Counted from the first letter of the stretch, positions 1-11,876 are shown. The stretch is 64,000 nt of DNA from Acanthopleura granulata (GCA_016165875.1 JABBOT010000008.1:3090794-3154793), one strand, 5' to 3'. The notes: a model not told the origin generated them from the letters alone. Program-made: numbers and translations.

Positions 1-193
1 TAAACTTATTTGTAAGCTAGCTTATGATGCAATGTGTCAACATAGCTTGCCGGGGTGTTCGATCTGATGCGTTTTAATACCATTTTCAGTGAGCATCTAA
101 AAGTCACATTCTTGGAACGGTTGTGCTACAAGAGTAAACAAGTGATAAGTCAGTTAATCGGAGTATATGATGGAATCACTTGGATTCATTTTT

Positions 194-240
194 AGGACGG
201 AAATATTGTTGAGCACGACGTAAAGCCCAAACAAACATAC
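194..240 (+). repeat. Truncated SINE 3' end (AAAC-tail form)
   Basis: This is the 3' end of a SINE. It reads GACGGAAATATTGTTGAGCA, then CGACGTAAAGCCCAAACAAAC. The motif matches the 3' end of the element at 2575-2710 and, less closely, the AATA-tailed elements at 21.4 and 61.6 kb. No tRNA-like head is visible upstream, so the copy is 5'-truncated or the head has decayed. Identification rests on similarity among copies inside this window and on general familiarity with molluscan SINE tails, not on a database match. Confidence 0.6.
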
Positions 241-1394
241 ATGCATCAACCAAGACTGCAAACGGAATCTTCACTAAGTGATAGCAGTTTTCCCTGTACA
301 CAAATGGAAATGACCCACAGCCCGTAATACCCTTAAACATCATTGTGCATTCCACGCTTATGGTTTATTAAGAAAGTTTCATTTTCTTTTCAGTTTGTAT
401 GCCCAAATAAAATTATGTGTGGAATATTAATTTAGATAAATAATATGTATAAATACCGTAATCATTTAGATAAATAGTATCCAGGTAAACGAACAAATAT
501 TACCCGCCCGTTTCATTCAATCTGTATTATTTTCAATGTTATGCATTATATTAATTTCACATATCCATACAATTTAATATGTCTTAATGTATAAATACAA
601 TATATATATATATTCTAAATACAATATGGTTAATCCCTTTTTTTTGTGTCGCATATGAATGTTTTGACAGATGTTCAGGTTACATCATTGGATTTCATTT
701 GAGTGATAGCTGTTTGACCTTATGCTCACGGACATATCACGACGGTGGCCCGTGACATGGGTGAAGAGAAAAACTGAAGAACATCCGCACACAGATTTCA
801 CCCGCAGAGCTATATCAATTTGTATACGACATTCGTGAAAGGCAAGTAATATCCAATGAACGTGAATGAAACGGTCCCAAGAGCGATGTCCAGTTATTGA
901 TGCAATCAACACGAAACATTACAGCATGAAGTGTGAAAAAGCCAGAACGGTGACGACAGTCTAACAGTTGGTTATTTTTCTCACGTAACTGATGAAATCC
1001 AGTCTCTTGCTATAGTTTTACTCTTACTGTGGATATAAATGCTGACATAGTAGCAAACTTACACCGTCCCTGGTGCTAGAACCGTTGCAGAATTAGGTAA
1101 AATAAAACACTGAGATGTCAGTTATGCCCGAGTAAAGTGGAGACAAGATAATCCTGGTTGTTAGCTTGTCCAAATATTCTGAGACATGACAACACGGCAT
1201 TCTGGTGAACTCTAGATCAGTGAAGCCCAATAAATTGAAATTGACATCAACGTATTTTTTTACCCAACTCTGTATCCGGTGCCTAGAACGTCCTCCTCGA
1301 GGTCGGGAGAGCCAGGACCAATCCGAGGTCGGATCATATCATACTTGTTGCTTCCTGGCTTCCTGGCTTAGCGCTCACCTAAGAGTAAGGATAC
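241..1394. other. No gene seen; AT-rich spacer
   Basis: There is no convincing exon here. The stretch is AT-rich, with a short (TA)n run at 600-613 and two copies of TTTAGATAAATA at 431-442 and 465-476. The 75-codon minus-strand frame at 685-912 has no splice or protein-family support. Confidence 0.6.
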
Positions 1395-1500
1395 ACGACT
1401 GATCGGCCAGTGTCTTTGACAGGATGTTCCAGTGGCGGCGGCATATTGAAGACATGAACTAACCCTGCCACAAGAAGACAGTATATGACATATGTAACCT
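1395..1500 (+). repeat. Diverged SINE core fragment
   Basis: The segment holds GATCGGCCAGTGTCTTTGAC, then a GGATGTTCCAGTGGCGGCGG block and a CCCTGCCACAAGAAGACAG block. The order (GTTCCAGTG, a purine-rich stretch, GCCAC(T)ACAAG) is the same as in the element at 2575-2710, which continues into a recognisable SINE tail. The 3' tail is missing here. It is probably a decayed body of the same family. The assignment is by motif order only, so it is tentative. Confidence 0.4.
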
Positions 1501-1573
1501 TTAAATGAACAGTTGAATTGCAACCCTAACTGAGGTAAACTAACAAGTGACAGGGTTTCACTGGTTAATAGTA

Positions 1574-1630
1574 ACCATTTGCCAGCTATCACACCGTCGT
1601 CACTGCTCTGGTTTTACCGTCTCTGCTGTA
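1574..1630 (+). repeat. Dispersed repeat, copy A
   Basis: Bases 1574-1615 match 12403-12444 at 37 of 42 positions, 10.8 kb away on the same strand. The following TGGTTTTACCGTCTC (15 bases) recurs around 38576, so fragments of one interspersed element appear to occur at least three times in the window. The boundaries and class are unknown. It is not clearly part of the SINE just upstream. It ends beside the 47 bp array. Confidence 0.55.
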
Positions 1631-1640
1631 GTCTTTTGTA

Positions 1641-1875
1641 ATGTATCTGAATCTCGCTATCAGGACAAGTTCTCCTATGTTCATGTAATGTATCTGAATC
1701 TCGCTATCAGGACAAGTTCTCCTATGTTCATGTAATGTATCTGAATCTCGCTATCAGGACAAGTTCTCCTATGTTCATGTAATGTATCTGAATCTCGCTA
1801 TCAGGACAAGTTCTCCTATGTTCATGTAATGTATCTGAACCTCGCTATCAGGACAAGTTCTCCTATGTTCATGTT
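1641..1875 (+). repeat. 47 bp minisatellite, 5 copies
   Basis: Units start at 1641, 1688, 1735, 1782 and 1829, an exact 47 bp period. Each starts ATGTATCTGAATCTCGCTAT and ends in TATGTTCATGTA. Copies are almost identical: the fifth has CCTCGC where the others have TCTCGC, and its end changes to GTTTATG. The high identity implies recent expansion or gene conversion. Because 47 is not a multiple of 3, the open frames running across it on both strands are by-products. Confidence 0.95.
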
Positions 1876-2574
1876 TATGTATCGCAGACACAGTATGATT
1901 TGGTCCCTTCATTTCATTGAATTGAGCCAATATATAGTGTGAAAGTGTTATTACCATCTGTTTATTGGATTTTGTAACAATTTATACCAGTTAGATGTAC
2001 ATTAATTAACAGAAGCTCATATTACCCTTCTTAGACCCCGAATCGAGCCATATACTAGACCCTAATAGACAACATTGGTACGCCTTCATACCAACACGAC
2101 AACGGTTATGCCGATTTTATCACAAGGGAGATTTTCAATTCAGTTTCAATTCTGACATTATAAATTACCTTACTTATAAAGTACCACTAGTGATACCTAC
2201 AGAAACTACTGTATCAAGGATATTCCATCTAACTCCTTCGGTTCACTTTTACTTTCTTACATTCCTCTTTATATAACAGTATTTAATTCCGACTAACACC
2301 GGTCTACGGGTATTGTACACATCGTGTTACCGGGAAATAAAATCGCCGCGTTCAATATATCAACATTTGCTACCAATGCGAGACTGAAGTAATATTTTGA
2401 TCAACGATAACTTATAAATTAGACGGTAAACCGCCTGGGTACTGACCTAAAATTTATTCCCCCAGAACATTGTCTACGCCTTTCTGTCATCAGTGAGAAC
2501 TCATGAGTGCTTTTCATTGCATTAGTCCACCCTAATATATATACGCTCTTCTGGTGTTCAGTGTTGTTTTGGAC
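1876..2574. other. No gene seen
   Basis: This is spacer with no recognisable exon, RNA gene or repeat. A short minus-strand frame at its right end overlaps the SINE that follows. Confidence 0.6.
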
Positions 2575-2710
2575 ATTCTTCAGCATGGCGCTCCAGTGAG
2601 ACAGTGGCATGAACACCGTGCCACTACGACAGGAACCTTTCAAGGAGATGGCGTCCAGAAAGGTCAGAAATATTTCTGAAAGAAGCACAGCGAATAAACA
2701 AACAAATATA
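2575..2710 (+). repeat. SINE, AAAC-tail form, 3' two thirds
   Basis: The body reads GCTCCAGTGAGACAG, then CACCGTGCCACTACGACAGG, then GGTCAGAAATATTTCTGAAA and GAAGCACAGCGAATAAACAAACAAATA. The final block has the same layout as the tail at 194-240 (AAATATTGTTGAGCACGACG, then CCCAAACAAAC). The strand is set by the A-rich tail at the right end. A tRNA-like head with A and B boxes is not recognisable upstream, so the copy is old or truncated. Confidence 0.6.
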
Positions 2711-3689
2711 CTGAACTGCGTCCTAGCTGCTCCTGTCAGTGCAAGCCCGGTTGCCTAGTTATCCTGCATGTGCTCAAACCAGCCCTCTGATGCCGTACAA
2801 ACAGTTCTACTAAATGAGTCAGAGTATGTGATTCCAAGAAAGTTTTGTCCAAAATGATATGAGTAAAAGTCACGGCGGCTGGCTGTGTCAAGAGACCCTC
2901 TGCGATTGCTGCGTTGAATCTGACGCTCTGGCCATCCCTACAAATCAATCGAGCAAAGGAGATCGAAGAACCAATAGAAACAATACCTGGCAGACCCGGA
3001 GAGGCCATTGGAAAGCCAAAGCTTGACTGTAACTCCGACACCAGCACATTACTTGATAAAGCAAACGAAATCAATAGCCTATAGTGGGGCGCTGGAGACA
3101 GGATGGGGGCGATTCGCGCGCTCTCTGCAGCGCTGCCAAGAAACGAGCTGGCCTTGGACAACGTGCAGCTCTCTGGGGCTCGGTCGGCGGGTTGATGTTC
3201 TCCGCGTAGAATAGCTTGATGAACACACCAAGGACACCTTTAATATCGCGATATTGTCAGCCGGGCTGTTCACGGAAGTGCATAACACTAAACCTGAAGA
3301 CTACATTAAACGGATCGGCATGTTTCTCGTAAAGCTTTCAACCATATTTGTTTTCTGAGTTGAAGAGCTACATCGTCAGCGCCAGGCAATGAGCTCGCCC
3401 TGTAGCCAACAGAGTTCGTGGCAACACTCGGCTAGATACACATACATGACCAATAAATATAAAGACAAATATATATAAAGAAGCCTAGAACTAAGGAAAA
3501 CCAGACATACATATACACCGCAAGAAGACGTGGACATATGGACGTTTTTATTGCACAAAATCCATTTGAAGCATTTGATGTATATATTTTAAATGAGGTG
3601 ATATTACCCAAAAAAATCCAGATGTTCAAACGAATACTTATTGTCGATGTGGATCTAGACAGTTCTGGCTAGTTAGAGCCAAGGCTTGG
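2711..3689. other. No assignable gene; GC-richer block with open frames
   Basis: Around 2850-3230 the sequence is more GC-rich than its surroundings and open on both strands, including a 141-codon minus-strand frame at 2736-3161. I recognise no domain. No paired splice sites delimit an exon, and overlapping frames on both strands argue that at most one is real. It could be a decayed gene or transposon fragment. Confidence 0.4.
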
Positions 3690-4158
3690 TGAAGGCCAGC
3701 CGATCATGACTGTAACCCCTACTTTTGTGCATTTCATTGAAGAGGAACCCGTAAAAGAAACTGGAACTGTTGATCTGCCAGAAGCCGAACGCCGAGGCAA
3801 CGACAAGAGAATTATGTTGATTGGTGGGTAGGGAAGTACATGATGATCACGTGACAGCAAAGCCAACCTCGTCCTGACGGAATTCTCAGTGTAGATCTTC
3901 TTAGAGGATGGGATTACAGGGAATCATTCATACCGAGCTGTCACCAGAGTTTCTGATTGAAGAGTCCCGCATAATAACCTTCAACGTTCCCGTGGAACCT
4001 CTACCGCTCTCTTCACTAGGTTTAATATCAAACAACGGGAATGATGTGTGTACCTTGGTTTACATGAAACATTACTTTGTCACCTGTTAGTTGCCAGTGA
4101 CTCTTACATGGAATAGTGTCGGATCTATTTTACCGGTCTCAGGAGTTGCACTTATAAG
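3690..4158 (+). pseudogene. Possible decayed extracellular-repeat coding fragment
   Basis: Plus-strand bases 3706-3828 encode a 41-residue segment containing TPTFVHFIEEEPVKETGTVD. The 'P-x-x-x-FIEEEPV' pattern recalls the start of calcium-binding or cadherin-like extracellular repeats of large matrix proteins, but this is a loose resemblance. A TAG ends the frame. A second open stretch begins at 3908 after a TTCTTAG that could act as an acceptor, and CTTATAAG|GTAAGTCTG at 4150-4166 is a consensus donor. The three open pieces cannot be joined in one frame with plausible splicing. That suggests a decayed fragment, or chance. Confidence 0.2.
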
Positions 4159-7100
4159 GTAAGTCTGTTGTATTTTCCTCGACAATGATTTGTCATGCTG
4201 CAAGTTACATCACCTTGAGCTACGGCAAGTCTAATAGACAGTAGAGTGAAAGACAGCATCAGATTCGTTTCTTACTGTGTTATTATCCATTGGCAAGCTC
4301 GTGGATCTTTCCGTGTTCATCACCGTTGTGTTTTCCTTACCGTAGTCTACCAAAATGACAGATACAACGTAAGGTCCAGGTAGGTGGACTCTGGCCTTCT
4401 AAGCACCTCCAGCCACAGACAAGGTAATCACGTTGGATAACTAGTAAAGAACGAAAGGATTGCCCTGAGATGGCACGGGTTAATTAGCTGCATTGTTCAC
4501 TTCCAACTGGATGATTTCCATCCGGGAATCAGACTACGGCTTCTCATCTGGTAATTACAATGGGCACAGAACCAAGAACGACAGACAACATGGTCGGGGC
4601 ATCATTCAATTCAAAGTACACATTGCTGCGAAATAGATGTAAGGCCAAATTCATCGTGGAAAAACAAATGGGAGCAACATGTTAATTACGTTTGAAAGAA
4701 TATAGCATTTACAAAACTTAGAGGTAGTTTGCCCACAAGTGAGGTTTCTGGCAGTGAATATGAAACATATATGGACATTCACAGTCATGTAGCAACAGGA
4801 CAAGGCTGTGAGCATTTAAATGTGATAACGAAATGTGCTATTCGTCTTCTCCCAGTTAACACCAATAGCCTCATTAACTTTTCTGTTATATCTGTCGGTT
4901 TATGAGTTAATTATATCTGTGTGAAATGACAGCATTTCCCTGTCTCCAAACGACCAATACAACCCGGGCATTTTGTAGGCTGCGTCATGCAGTGATTTCA
5001 ATGTGGATTACTGGAGTGGGGTATCAATTATTCATATAGTTGTCTCTTCAAATTAACATTTGATAATGCCACTGATGATATACAAGCTAAAAAAAATCTC
5101 AGCAAATTTTTCATCCGTAGGCCTAAATATTAATTCATCATAGCAATACTTCGCCATGTTTTCACGATATTTTATTGGATGTTTCATAGAAAACGATGCG
5201 CACAGGGTCAAGGGATTAACGATATCTGCTTGGTGGTGTAAGTTTCTCTGCCGTTGAATATTTCTATAAAGTACTGAATAGTTGTACCGAGACAAACATA
5301 CTGAAAATTGTCTATATGCCTAAGGGTTATTTTTACATTTCTGAGTTGGTGTAATCAAAATGTATATATTCATTGCTGCGGGCGGCAGAAACATCGTGTT
5401 GCTATGGTGATCAAATAGTGTCATTAATCGCCTAGTACGTTGACTGCTGTATAACGGGGTTGATTATGAACAAATTGCAATACATTAGTGGTGGTAATGT
5501 GTTATACTCTACAACACGGATACTGTAAAAATGCAACATTTTAAAATCATTTCCTGTCCTATTTTACTATAATTTAGTTGTTTGTATAAAAATATCATGA
5601 GTCATATGTTAAAGGGGGTGTTTTAACATAGGGACAGAATACAAATGGCTGGCTATAAGGAGCTAAACGGACAGAACCAGGTAGCGATTGTTTTATACAG
5701 TGACATTAGGCTAATTGAAAATAAAGCTACTCTAAGTAACAATGTTAACAGTGGGAAGATTTTAGATAACGTTTAAGTAAGAGGCATCCGCTGCGTTACA
5801 ACTGTTTCTGTTTTGTGTCAAATCAAGTGTTCAAATAAATAACGGAAATAATGATTGCTGAAGAGTATCAACCTGAATGAATAAAGTACAAACTCCGTTG
5901 ACATCACAGTGTTTTAATATTGTCCCAACGGTTTACAGATACACAGGAAAAACATGAATTTGATACAGGCAAGGGGTTTCCCAAGCTCCGTTAGTGTACG
6001 TCAATCGAAAGCGATGAATGTTTTATGAGACGATGCTTTTATACAAGGTAGACACATCGTTGGTTTTGTTTAGCCATTGTTTAGCCTGTTTCAGCAAAAC
6101 GGCATATCGTAGCATAAAAAGGTCGAATGTGGACAAAAACTATCACAGCTGTGTCATTGGAATCGGTTATTGCTGATGACATTCTGGAGGTGAGGTGACG
6201 CTAGAGACGGAAGCCAGGTTACAGACTTTGTACTCAGCGGGTTCACCAACAAGGTGAATCAGACCTAATCATTGCCAATCAAAGGTACCTTTTTGTTTTA
6301 AACAAGAACCATTTAGAAGCCTTAGTCGGGGACCGCTTCAAAGTTTAAATGAACAGGGACATTTTTATCCACACCACTTGTGCAGCTTTAGGCCATTGGT
6401 GGCAGACAGATAAGCACGGGACGTTTTGTGTCAGAAAAGAGTTGACAGGATTTCTTTTACAAGCTTAAGCAGTCTGAACTTGCTTCATTTTCACTGGATT
6501 TGTCAGTGATGGCATCTTTCTAATTTTGTGCCATACAAATGCTGAAGACAGCAAAGGCTTTGGCATGTTAGGAAGTTACAAAAAAATTACCAGACCTTAA
6601 TCATCAAAGATTAAAAAAAAATATGTATATTAACAGGTCTGAAACAGTATCTTTGTATAATGTTGTTATGAATAAATCTGTGGACTAAGTGTTCCAACAT
6701 ACTTTGGCACCGGTTACATTGGCCAGCACCAGGCAGAAGGAATGTCTTCCTTCGCGGGACAAGGTATATTTTAATTAGACCACTGACAGTGATGTAGCCT
6801 AGATGTAAATGACACAGCCTAGCCACCTGTGGGCAGTGGTAGGTGTGCATCAGGTAAAGCTTTGTCATTAACCAACGAACAACACACGGGAACATCACAA
6901 CAGATTGCCATGGCAACAACGAAGTCAACTGGTTTACCGCGTTGGATTATAAAATCCCTTTTCTGGCTTTTACAGAGATGAAATTAAATCGGCTCATTAC
7001 TTGAATCTATCTCATCGTCGGGAAAGCGTTGTTACCATGGAAACTACATAAAGCCCGTGTGATGTACGTGTTTACTAAGGTAGCCACGTAGATTTGCCTG

Positions 7101-7639
7101 TAATGAGGCAGCCTTTACCGGTCCATGACATTTTCACTTATCACCGGGATCGAAACTTTCCCGCTGTCCTCGATACATGACGCCAAAATTAACCTGGAAA
7201 ACACACGCGCGTCTGTGATCATTTGGCCTTATTCCTCACGGACAACATCATTTTGCAGTTCCTTTGATCTTTGTGACCTCCATGATACATATCTAAAGGC
7301 CAAAGTTCCAAAATGATCAAGTAGAGATGGTATCTGTTTCTGGTAATACTATCTGACTTTTGTTACACGGAGTTACTGACTTTCTTCCAAATTATTTTCA
7401 GATGACTGAAAACAAAAACTCACGTAGATCGTTTACCATTGTTGTAAATGGTACAGATTGTTATCTTTTCTGTAGCTTCAAACTCATTACTATGTAGCCC
7501 GATATAATATTTTATGACATTACCTCCACCCTAGATTCGAGCCCCGTAATGTGTGAATAATTGTTAAATTATGTGGTATTGTCTTTACAGTGAATTCCAA
7601 TCTGAAACCGTATGTATTAATTTCATGCTGTCTTGTGTT
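4159..7639. other. No gene seen
   Basis: This 3.5 kb holds no supported exon, RNA gene or clear repeat. A short frame starts with ATG at 6129 and runs to a GAG|GTGAGG donor-like site at 6190. It encodes only about 22 residues and lacks other support. A 105-codon minus-strand frame at 6611-6928 has no recognisable domain. Confidence 0.55.
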
Positions 7640-7650
7640 GTAAAATTTGT

Positions 7651-7922
7651 CTGTAACTTTTTTATTTAGTTGATGTAGTTCTTTCCCCACGCCTTACTTA
7701 AAAACTATTCATTTCTAGGATAGCCGCCAGGTTTATGAAAACGTGAAAGAGGAAACCTCCAAACTTCTCTATCTACCTGGTAACTGTTCTTATTTAAAGC
7801 CACGATTAAACCTGCTGAATTCGGACATATTCCATCAGCCGTAAAAAGCGACAGCATTGGCGAGTGGCTCCTAAATAACTGCGTTCTCCTAGCGCACTAA
7901 CCCCTCGGCCACGCAGGCCCCA
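7651..7922 (-). repeat. Full-length tRNA-derived SINE
   Basis: Read on the minus strand, the element opens with GGGGCCTGCGTGGCCGAGGG and GTTAGTGCGCT. This is an A-box-type sequence like the D-arm of Leu/Ser tRNAs. A CACTCGCCAATGCTGTCG region follows, and the element ends GAATAGTTTTTAAGTAAGGC before an AACTAAATAAAAAAG tail. The tail corresponds to the AATATTCTTGAGTACGG...AATAAA end of the other copies. The flanks GTACATTTTGT (7923-7933) and GTAAAATTTGT (7640-7650) agree at 9 of 11 bases, as expected for an aged target-site duplication. The B box is eroded. Confidence 0.7.
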
Positions 7923-7933
7923 GTACATTTTGT

Positions 7934-9825
7934 TCACTGAAAGCAGAGTTTTACCTGGCAACAATTACCTGAGACAGCCACCTGTATTAGTAGTTTGGCA
8001 CCATTAGTAGCAAGCAGTCTCGAACATGGCATGTATACACGAGAGGAATCGTTCATCTCGTCGATAGGATCGCTGCAATTGCAAACGATTTATTGGCTAA
8101 AATTACAGTTCTTGTCAAAATGTCATGAATCTTCAACTACACGAATAAAGTCAGATGTGAAATTGATCGAATGACCACGGGACACAGAAATAGTTTCTAG
8201 CGTTTATGGCTCAAGAAATTCCCGAAAAGCTTGACAAGTGGTGATATACTGTGTTTGAATGCACACTGAAAATATTTCGGCAACGAAAACTTCTTTGATA
8301 TAGTCAATGTCTTAGACTTAGATGAGTTCAGACCTGTCTTGATGCCGGACCAATACATTTAATTACTGTCCATTAACGGCCTGGAGGAAAATCGAGATAA
8401 ATCACCGCTTGCCCGTCCTTTGTCTGCCAGACAATCCTACATCATGGTCAAATATCAATCAGTGGCAGGTAATTGGGACATCTCAAGGGGTTAACCCTCT
8501 TACACCTGAAGACCTTTAGCAGACTTGATGTCTGGGCATTGAACCACAAAGACTTATATCCTGGATGATCAGGGCAGGTGATTACGGGGTGGCGAAATGA
8601 AGGTATTAGCCAGTGTATCGGTACTACTGTTATAGGCAGCATTTTACTGTATGGGGATTTAGGTTATTCAGCTTTTATGAGGACGACTTGATTTATGTGT
8701 GACATCCTACTCCAAATATTGATGATAGCTAGGGGAAAAAAAGCAAAATAAAGGCTAACTTTGTGTATTCATTTTAAGTAGATAAGAATGTATATTCTCT
8801 TAGCAAGAGTTTTTTTATATTCCTTTTTTCTGCATCTTGTCTATGATGTCATCAGTAATACCACTGCACTGATCCGCAAAGACCGACACGTTGTGAAGCG
8901 AGATTTATTTTGGTATTGCTTTTCCGTGATAATGTTTATTTATGGACCAGGGCAATCGTTTTAAGAGGCTGTCAAGGACTCAGTTGAGACGCAGAACTGT
9001 GCATGTTTTGATGAATACGATCTGTATGTTCCCAATATCACTTCTGGTCCTCCAAAGTAACCTAACTCCCACTAACACCCCTTTTTATGCGCATGCTAAA
9101 ATAAAATCCTAAAGGATTTTACACGCGTGTTTTTTAGCTGTGTCGTTTGAATGTGGCCATGGACTGGTTGTTTCATGCATATGGGCCTTATCCGGAAAGA
9201 TCCTCTCTGAGTCATTGTCTTAACTTTGGGAAAAGGTAGCTTTAAAATAACCTTGTGTTCTGGCCTGCTCGCAGTTTACCAACATCACTGACTGTACGCC
9301 TATATACGAACCAAATCCTCGGTGCCTTGTCCAACAGACACTTCCTATTTTCTTATTATGCTGTTCCTTCGGTAGCCATGGCAACCGCCCAGTGATTGTT
9401 TGAGTTTTGAACAAAATTCGATATATGGGTACTAGGAGACTTGGTTGATGTGGCAGCCCCGTCCACACTATGGCCAGCTTCGGTGTTCCGGACAAGTGCT
9501 TCCTCCGGAGGGCAACCTACAGTTAAATAATACTTATGCCTGGTGTTCAACTCTTCGTGGTCAAAATACAAATATCCTAGGGTTTATTGTCAGTCGCTTC
9601 TCACGATTTGTCCGGAGAACTTTTATTAGCCTCCCGCAACGGTAGATAGAACTTTATTGGGGCGGACGCCTTGAGTGGGGTTGAAGATCAATAAGCTGGG
9701 GTACTTTATGAAATTGGGTCCAACTCCATAAACCGGGACTTTACACTCTATCTGAAACCACCCGTCAGAGTGAAACCACCCGCCAATCAATCTTGTCTTG
9801 AACTTGATTATTAAATATTCGGTCC
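7934..9825. other. No gene seen
   Basis: No exon or RNA gene is supported. ACTTTGGGAAAAGGTAGCTT near 9224 closely resembles ACTTTGGGATAAGGTAGCTT near 10455, a short direct repeat of unknown origin. GAAACCACCCG also occurs twice at 9753 and 9772. Confidence 0.55.
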
Positions 9826-9907
9826 GTCCAAATATAGTACTGTATTCCAATAAGATGTCTTGTTCTGTCCAAATATAGTACTGTATTCCAATAAGATGTC
9901 TTGTTCC
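9826..9907 (+). repeat. 41 bp tandem duplication
   Basis: Two adjacent 41 bp units (9826-9866 and 9867-9907) start GTCCAAATATAGTACTGTAT and agree at 40 of 41 bases. It is a recent duplication or the seed of a minisatellite. The overlapping 137-codon minus-strand frame passes through it in two different frames, which argues against that frame being a gene. Confidence 0.95.
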
Positions 9908-10119
9908 ACCCTTCGCTTGTAATATGTATTCTAGATAAATAGGAGCGGTGTAGTCAACGTAATTACTGTTATATAACATGCGAATAATCCCATACTTCCC
10001 CATGTCAGTGTTATAATCCATACAGATATCCCTTACCATTACACTTTATACAGTCATCTTTACCAAATCGGTATCGAACACAGGAGCCTACTAACAGTCT
10101 CACACCAATGTTGTTTTTC

Positions 10120-10375
10120 ACAGATGCAGTTATAAGCTATCGATATATTTGATACTTGTGAAGTGATTGGTCGAGGAACTACTGGTTTCTGCTGAAGATT
10201 CCTTCGTCTTCAACCATTGAGATTGCAGGTTCGAATCTGGCTTCCGCTGGTTTGGTATTTTCTTCGAGTGTGAAAATCCGGATACCTGGTGAAATGCAGT
10301 AGTTCTCTGAGAGAAATATTCGTTAAAATAGCGCCCAACATATTTCAAATAAATAAATAAAGAGAAAAATATTCT
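10120..10375 (+). repeat. tRNA-derived SINE with intact B box
   Basis: GGTTCGAATC at 10228-10237 is a perfect Pol III B box. It is followed by TGGCTTCCGCTGGTTTGG, then a body ending GAGAAATATTCGTTAAAATAGCG, then CAAATAAATAAATAAAG at 10345-10362. The order (tRNA-like head, body, AAATATTC...(AATA)n) matches the AATA-tailed SINEs at 21.4, 37.0 and 61.6 kb, although the central body has diverged. The left boundary is approximate, and no target-site duplication was found. Confidence 0.65.
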
Positions 10376-11705
10376 CGTACCAGAATTAGTGTCCATCATC
10401 ACAGAGAGACACCAGAGATATATCTCATCCTGTATTCTTCACGTCATGGTTTTCACTTTGGGATAAGGTAGCTTTTGAAATCTATGTCATCATTGTCATG
10501 CCATCATTATAATCTGGATGGTGATCTGAGCGTAATCGGTGCAATCCGCGCGTACATCAAGAATCAGATTATTAGATATTTCTAAGTTATTGAGTTTAAG
10601 GTGCACATATGTAGACAATCCTCTTAGTGAGAATTATCCTTGCGTCAATATGATAGCGACACCACGTTTCATAACGTCGTCCGTGAAAAGACCTGAAAAA
10701 TAATTACGTAATCGATTGTTTGTCTCAAGGTATTGAAGGTAAATTCCGGTTTCGTGTCTCGTTGCTATATGTAAGGAAATGAGTCCTTCGCGTTGTCGCT
10801 TAACAATTTGGCGCACAACAGTTAACATATGGCCCTGTTAACAGCGAAATTTAAGCATGCAGCGAAAACCATCTATTGAACAAACCAACAAGCAAACAGT
10901 GGAGCCTTTCTTCCGGGGTTTCCCCCCAGAATACCACGGCGTAAATAACGAAAAGATCCTACATCTGACGAACACCTGGGTTGGTACACATACATTTAGT
11001 TTATTGACCGTGTGTTAATTTTATCATTTCATGTATTGTGTGTAATATGTTCTTAATTCATAATATTCTCTAAATCATTATTACATTCAGTAATCCATCA
11101 TTGTCTTATTCAGTTACGGCTTTTGGAAAGAATGTTTTCCATTTTTAATTCATTCGATGTTTTGTCATTTGCTAATTGATAAAATGAACTGGAATTCGAA
11201 GTTCTGTTATGATCTGATAAGGTTACCTCTGCATTTATGAACTCCACTGATCTTGAGCGGGGCAATAGAAAACAGTTGTTTTATTTTAAAACTAATGGAT
11301 TAAATTTGTTGTCTTCGCTCAAGCCTACAGCAAAAAAACCTTACGAAGTAACAGTGGACATATTTTAACAAGGTATTGCTGTTTTCGAATAAAATGAGTT
11401 GAGGCATGCTGTGTGTTGTTGTGAACAGAAGTTACCGTACAACACATGATTTATGATCTGACCGACAAATTAGTCTGGGTTTCTTGATGGATTGTTTCAG
11501 AATGGAACCAAATATTGCCAATTGGTCGCATTGTATCCATTTCTTTGAACTAAGCGATAAGTCTTCATCAGTGAAATCCACTCGGGCTGTAATCGCACTA
11601 ATTTTATTAGGATAAATTATCTGCACTTGTGACGTGTGTGCCATGGCAGAAAGCACATTATGCTCTAAGAGATTTTGGGTTCACGGTGGATTGGACAAAA
11701 ACATC
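10376..11705. other. No gene seen
   Basis: AT-rich spacer. Short frames on the minus strand (10634-10828 and 11432-11656) show no domain or splice context. Confidence 0.6.
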
Positions 11706-11795
11706 CACGTGTGTTCCAACTTTCTGTTCATAACGGAAACGTTACGAACACACGTGTGTTCCAACTTTATCTTCATAACGGAAACGTTACGAACA
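11706..11795 (+). repeat. 45 bp tandem duplication with junction palindrome
   Basis: Two 45 bp units (11706-11750 and 11751-11795) agree at 43 of 45 bases. Each starts CACGTGTGTTCCAAC and ends AACGGAAACGTTACGAACA. Where the units meet, 11746-11761 forms a perfect 16 bp palindrome, GAACACACGTGTGTTC, centred on an E-box-like CACGTG core. Each unit also contains the palindrome AACGTT. It is probably a simple tandem duplication; a regulatory role is possible but unproven. Confidence 0.9.
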
Positions 11796-11876
11796 TAACG
11801 TCATCATAAAAAAATCACAACGTTTGATATAAAGGATTACTCTAGACGCTGAAACAGACATCCGCATACCACCCCT

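Noticed and set aside
2736..3288. Overlapping open frames on both strands in a GC-richer block, considered as a reverse transcriptase remnant
   Set aside because: No catalytic motif such as a YADD-type box could be found in any frame.
9626..10039. 137-codon minus-strand open frame with internal repeats
   Set aside because: It runs across the 41 bp tandem duplication, so the two copies are read in different frames. It looks like a by-product of the repeat.
10228..10237. Possible tRNA gene at a GGTTCGAATC B box
   Set aside because: There is no cloverleaf around it, and it is followed by a SINE body and (AATA)n tail.
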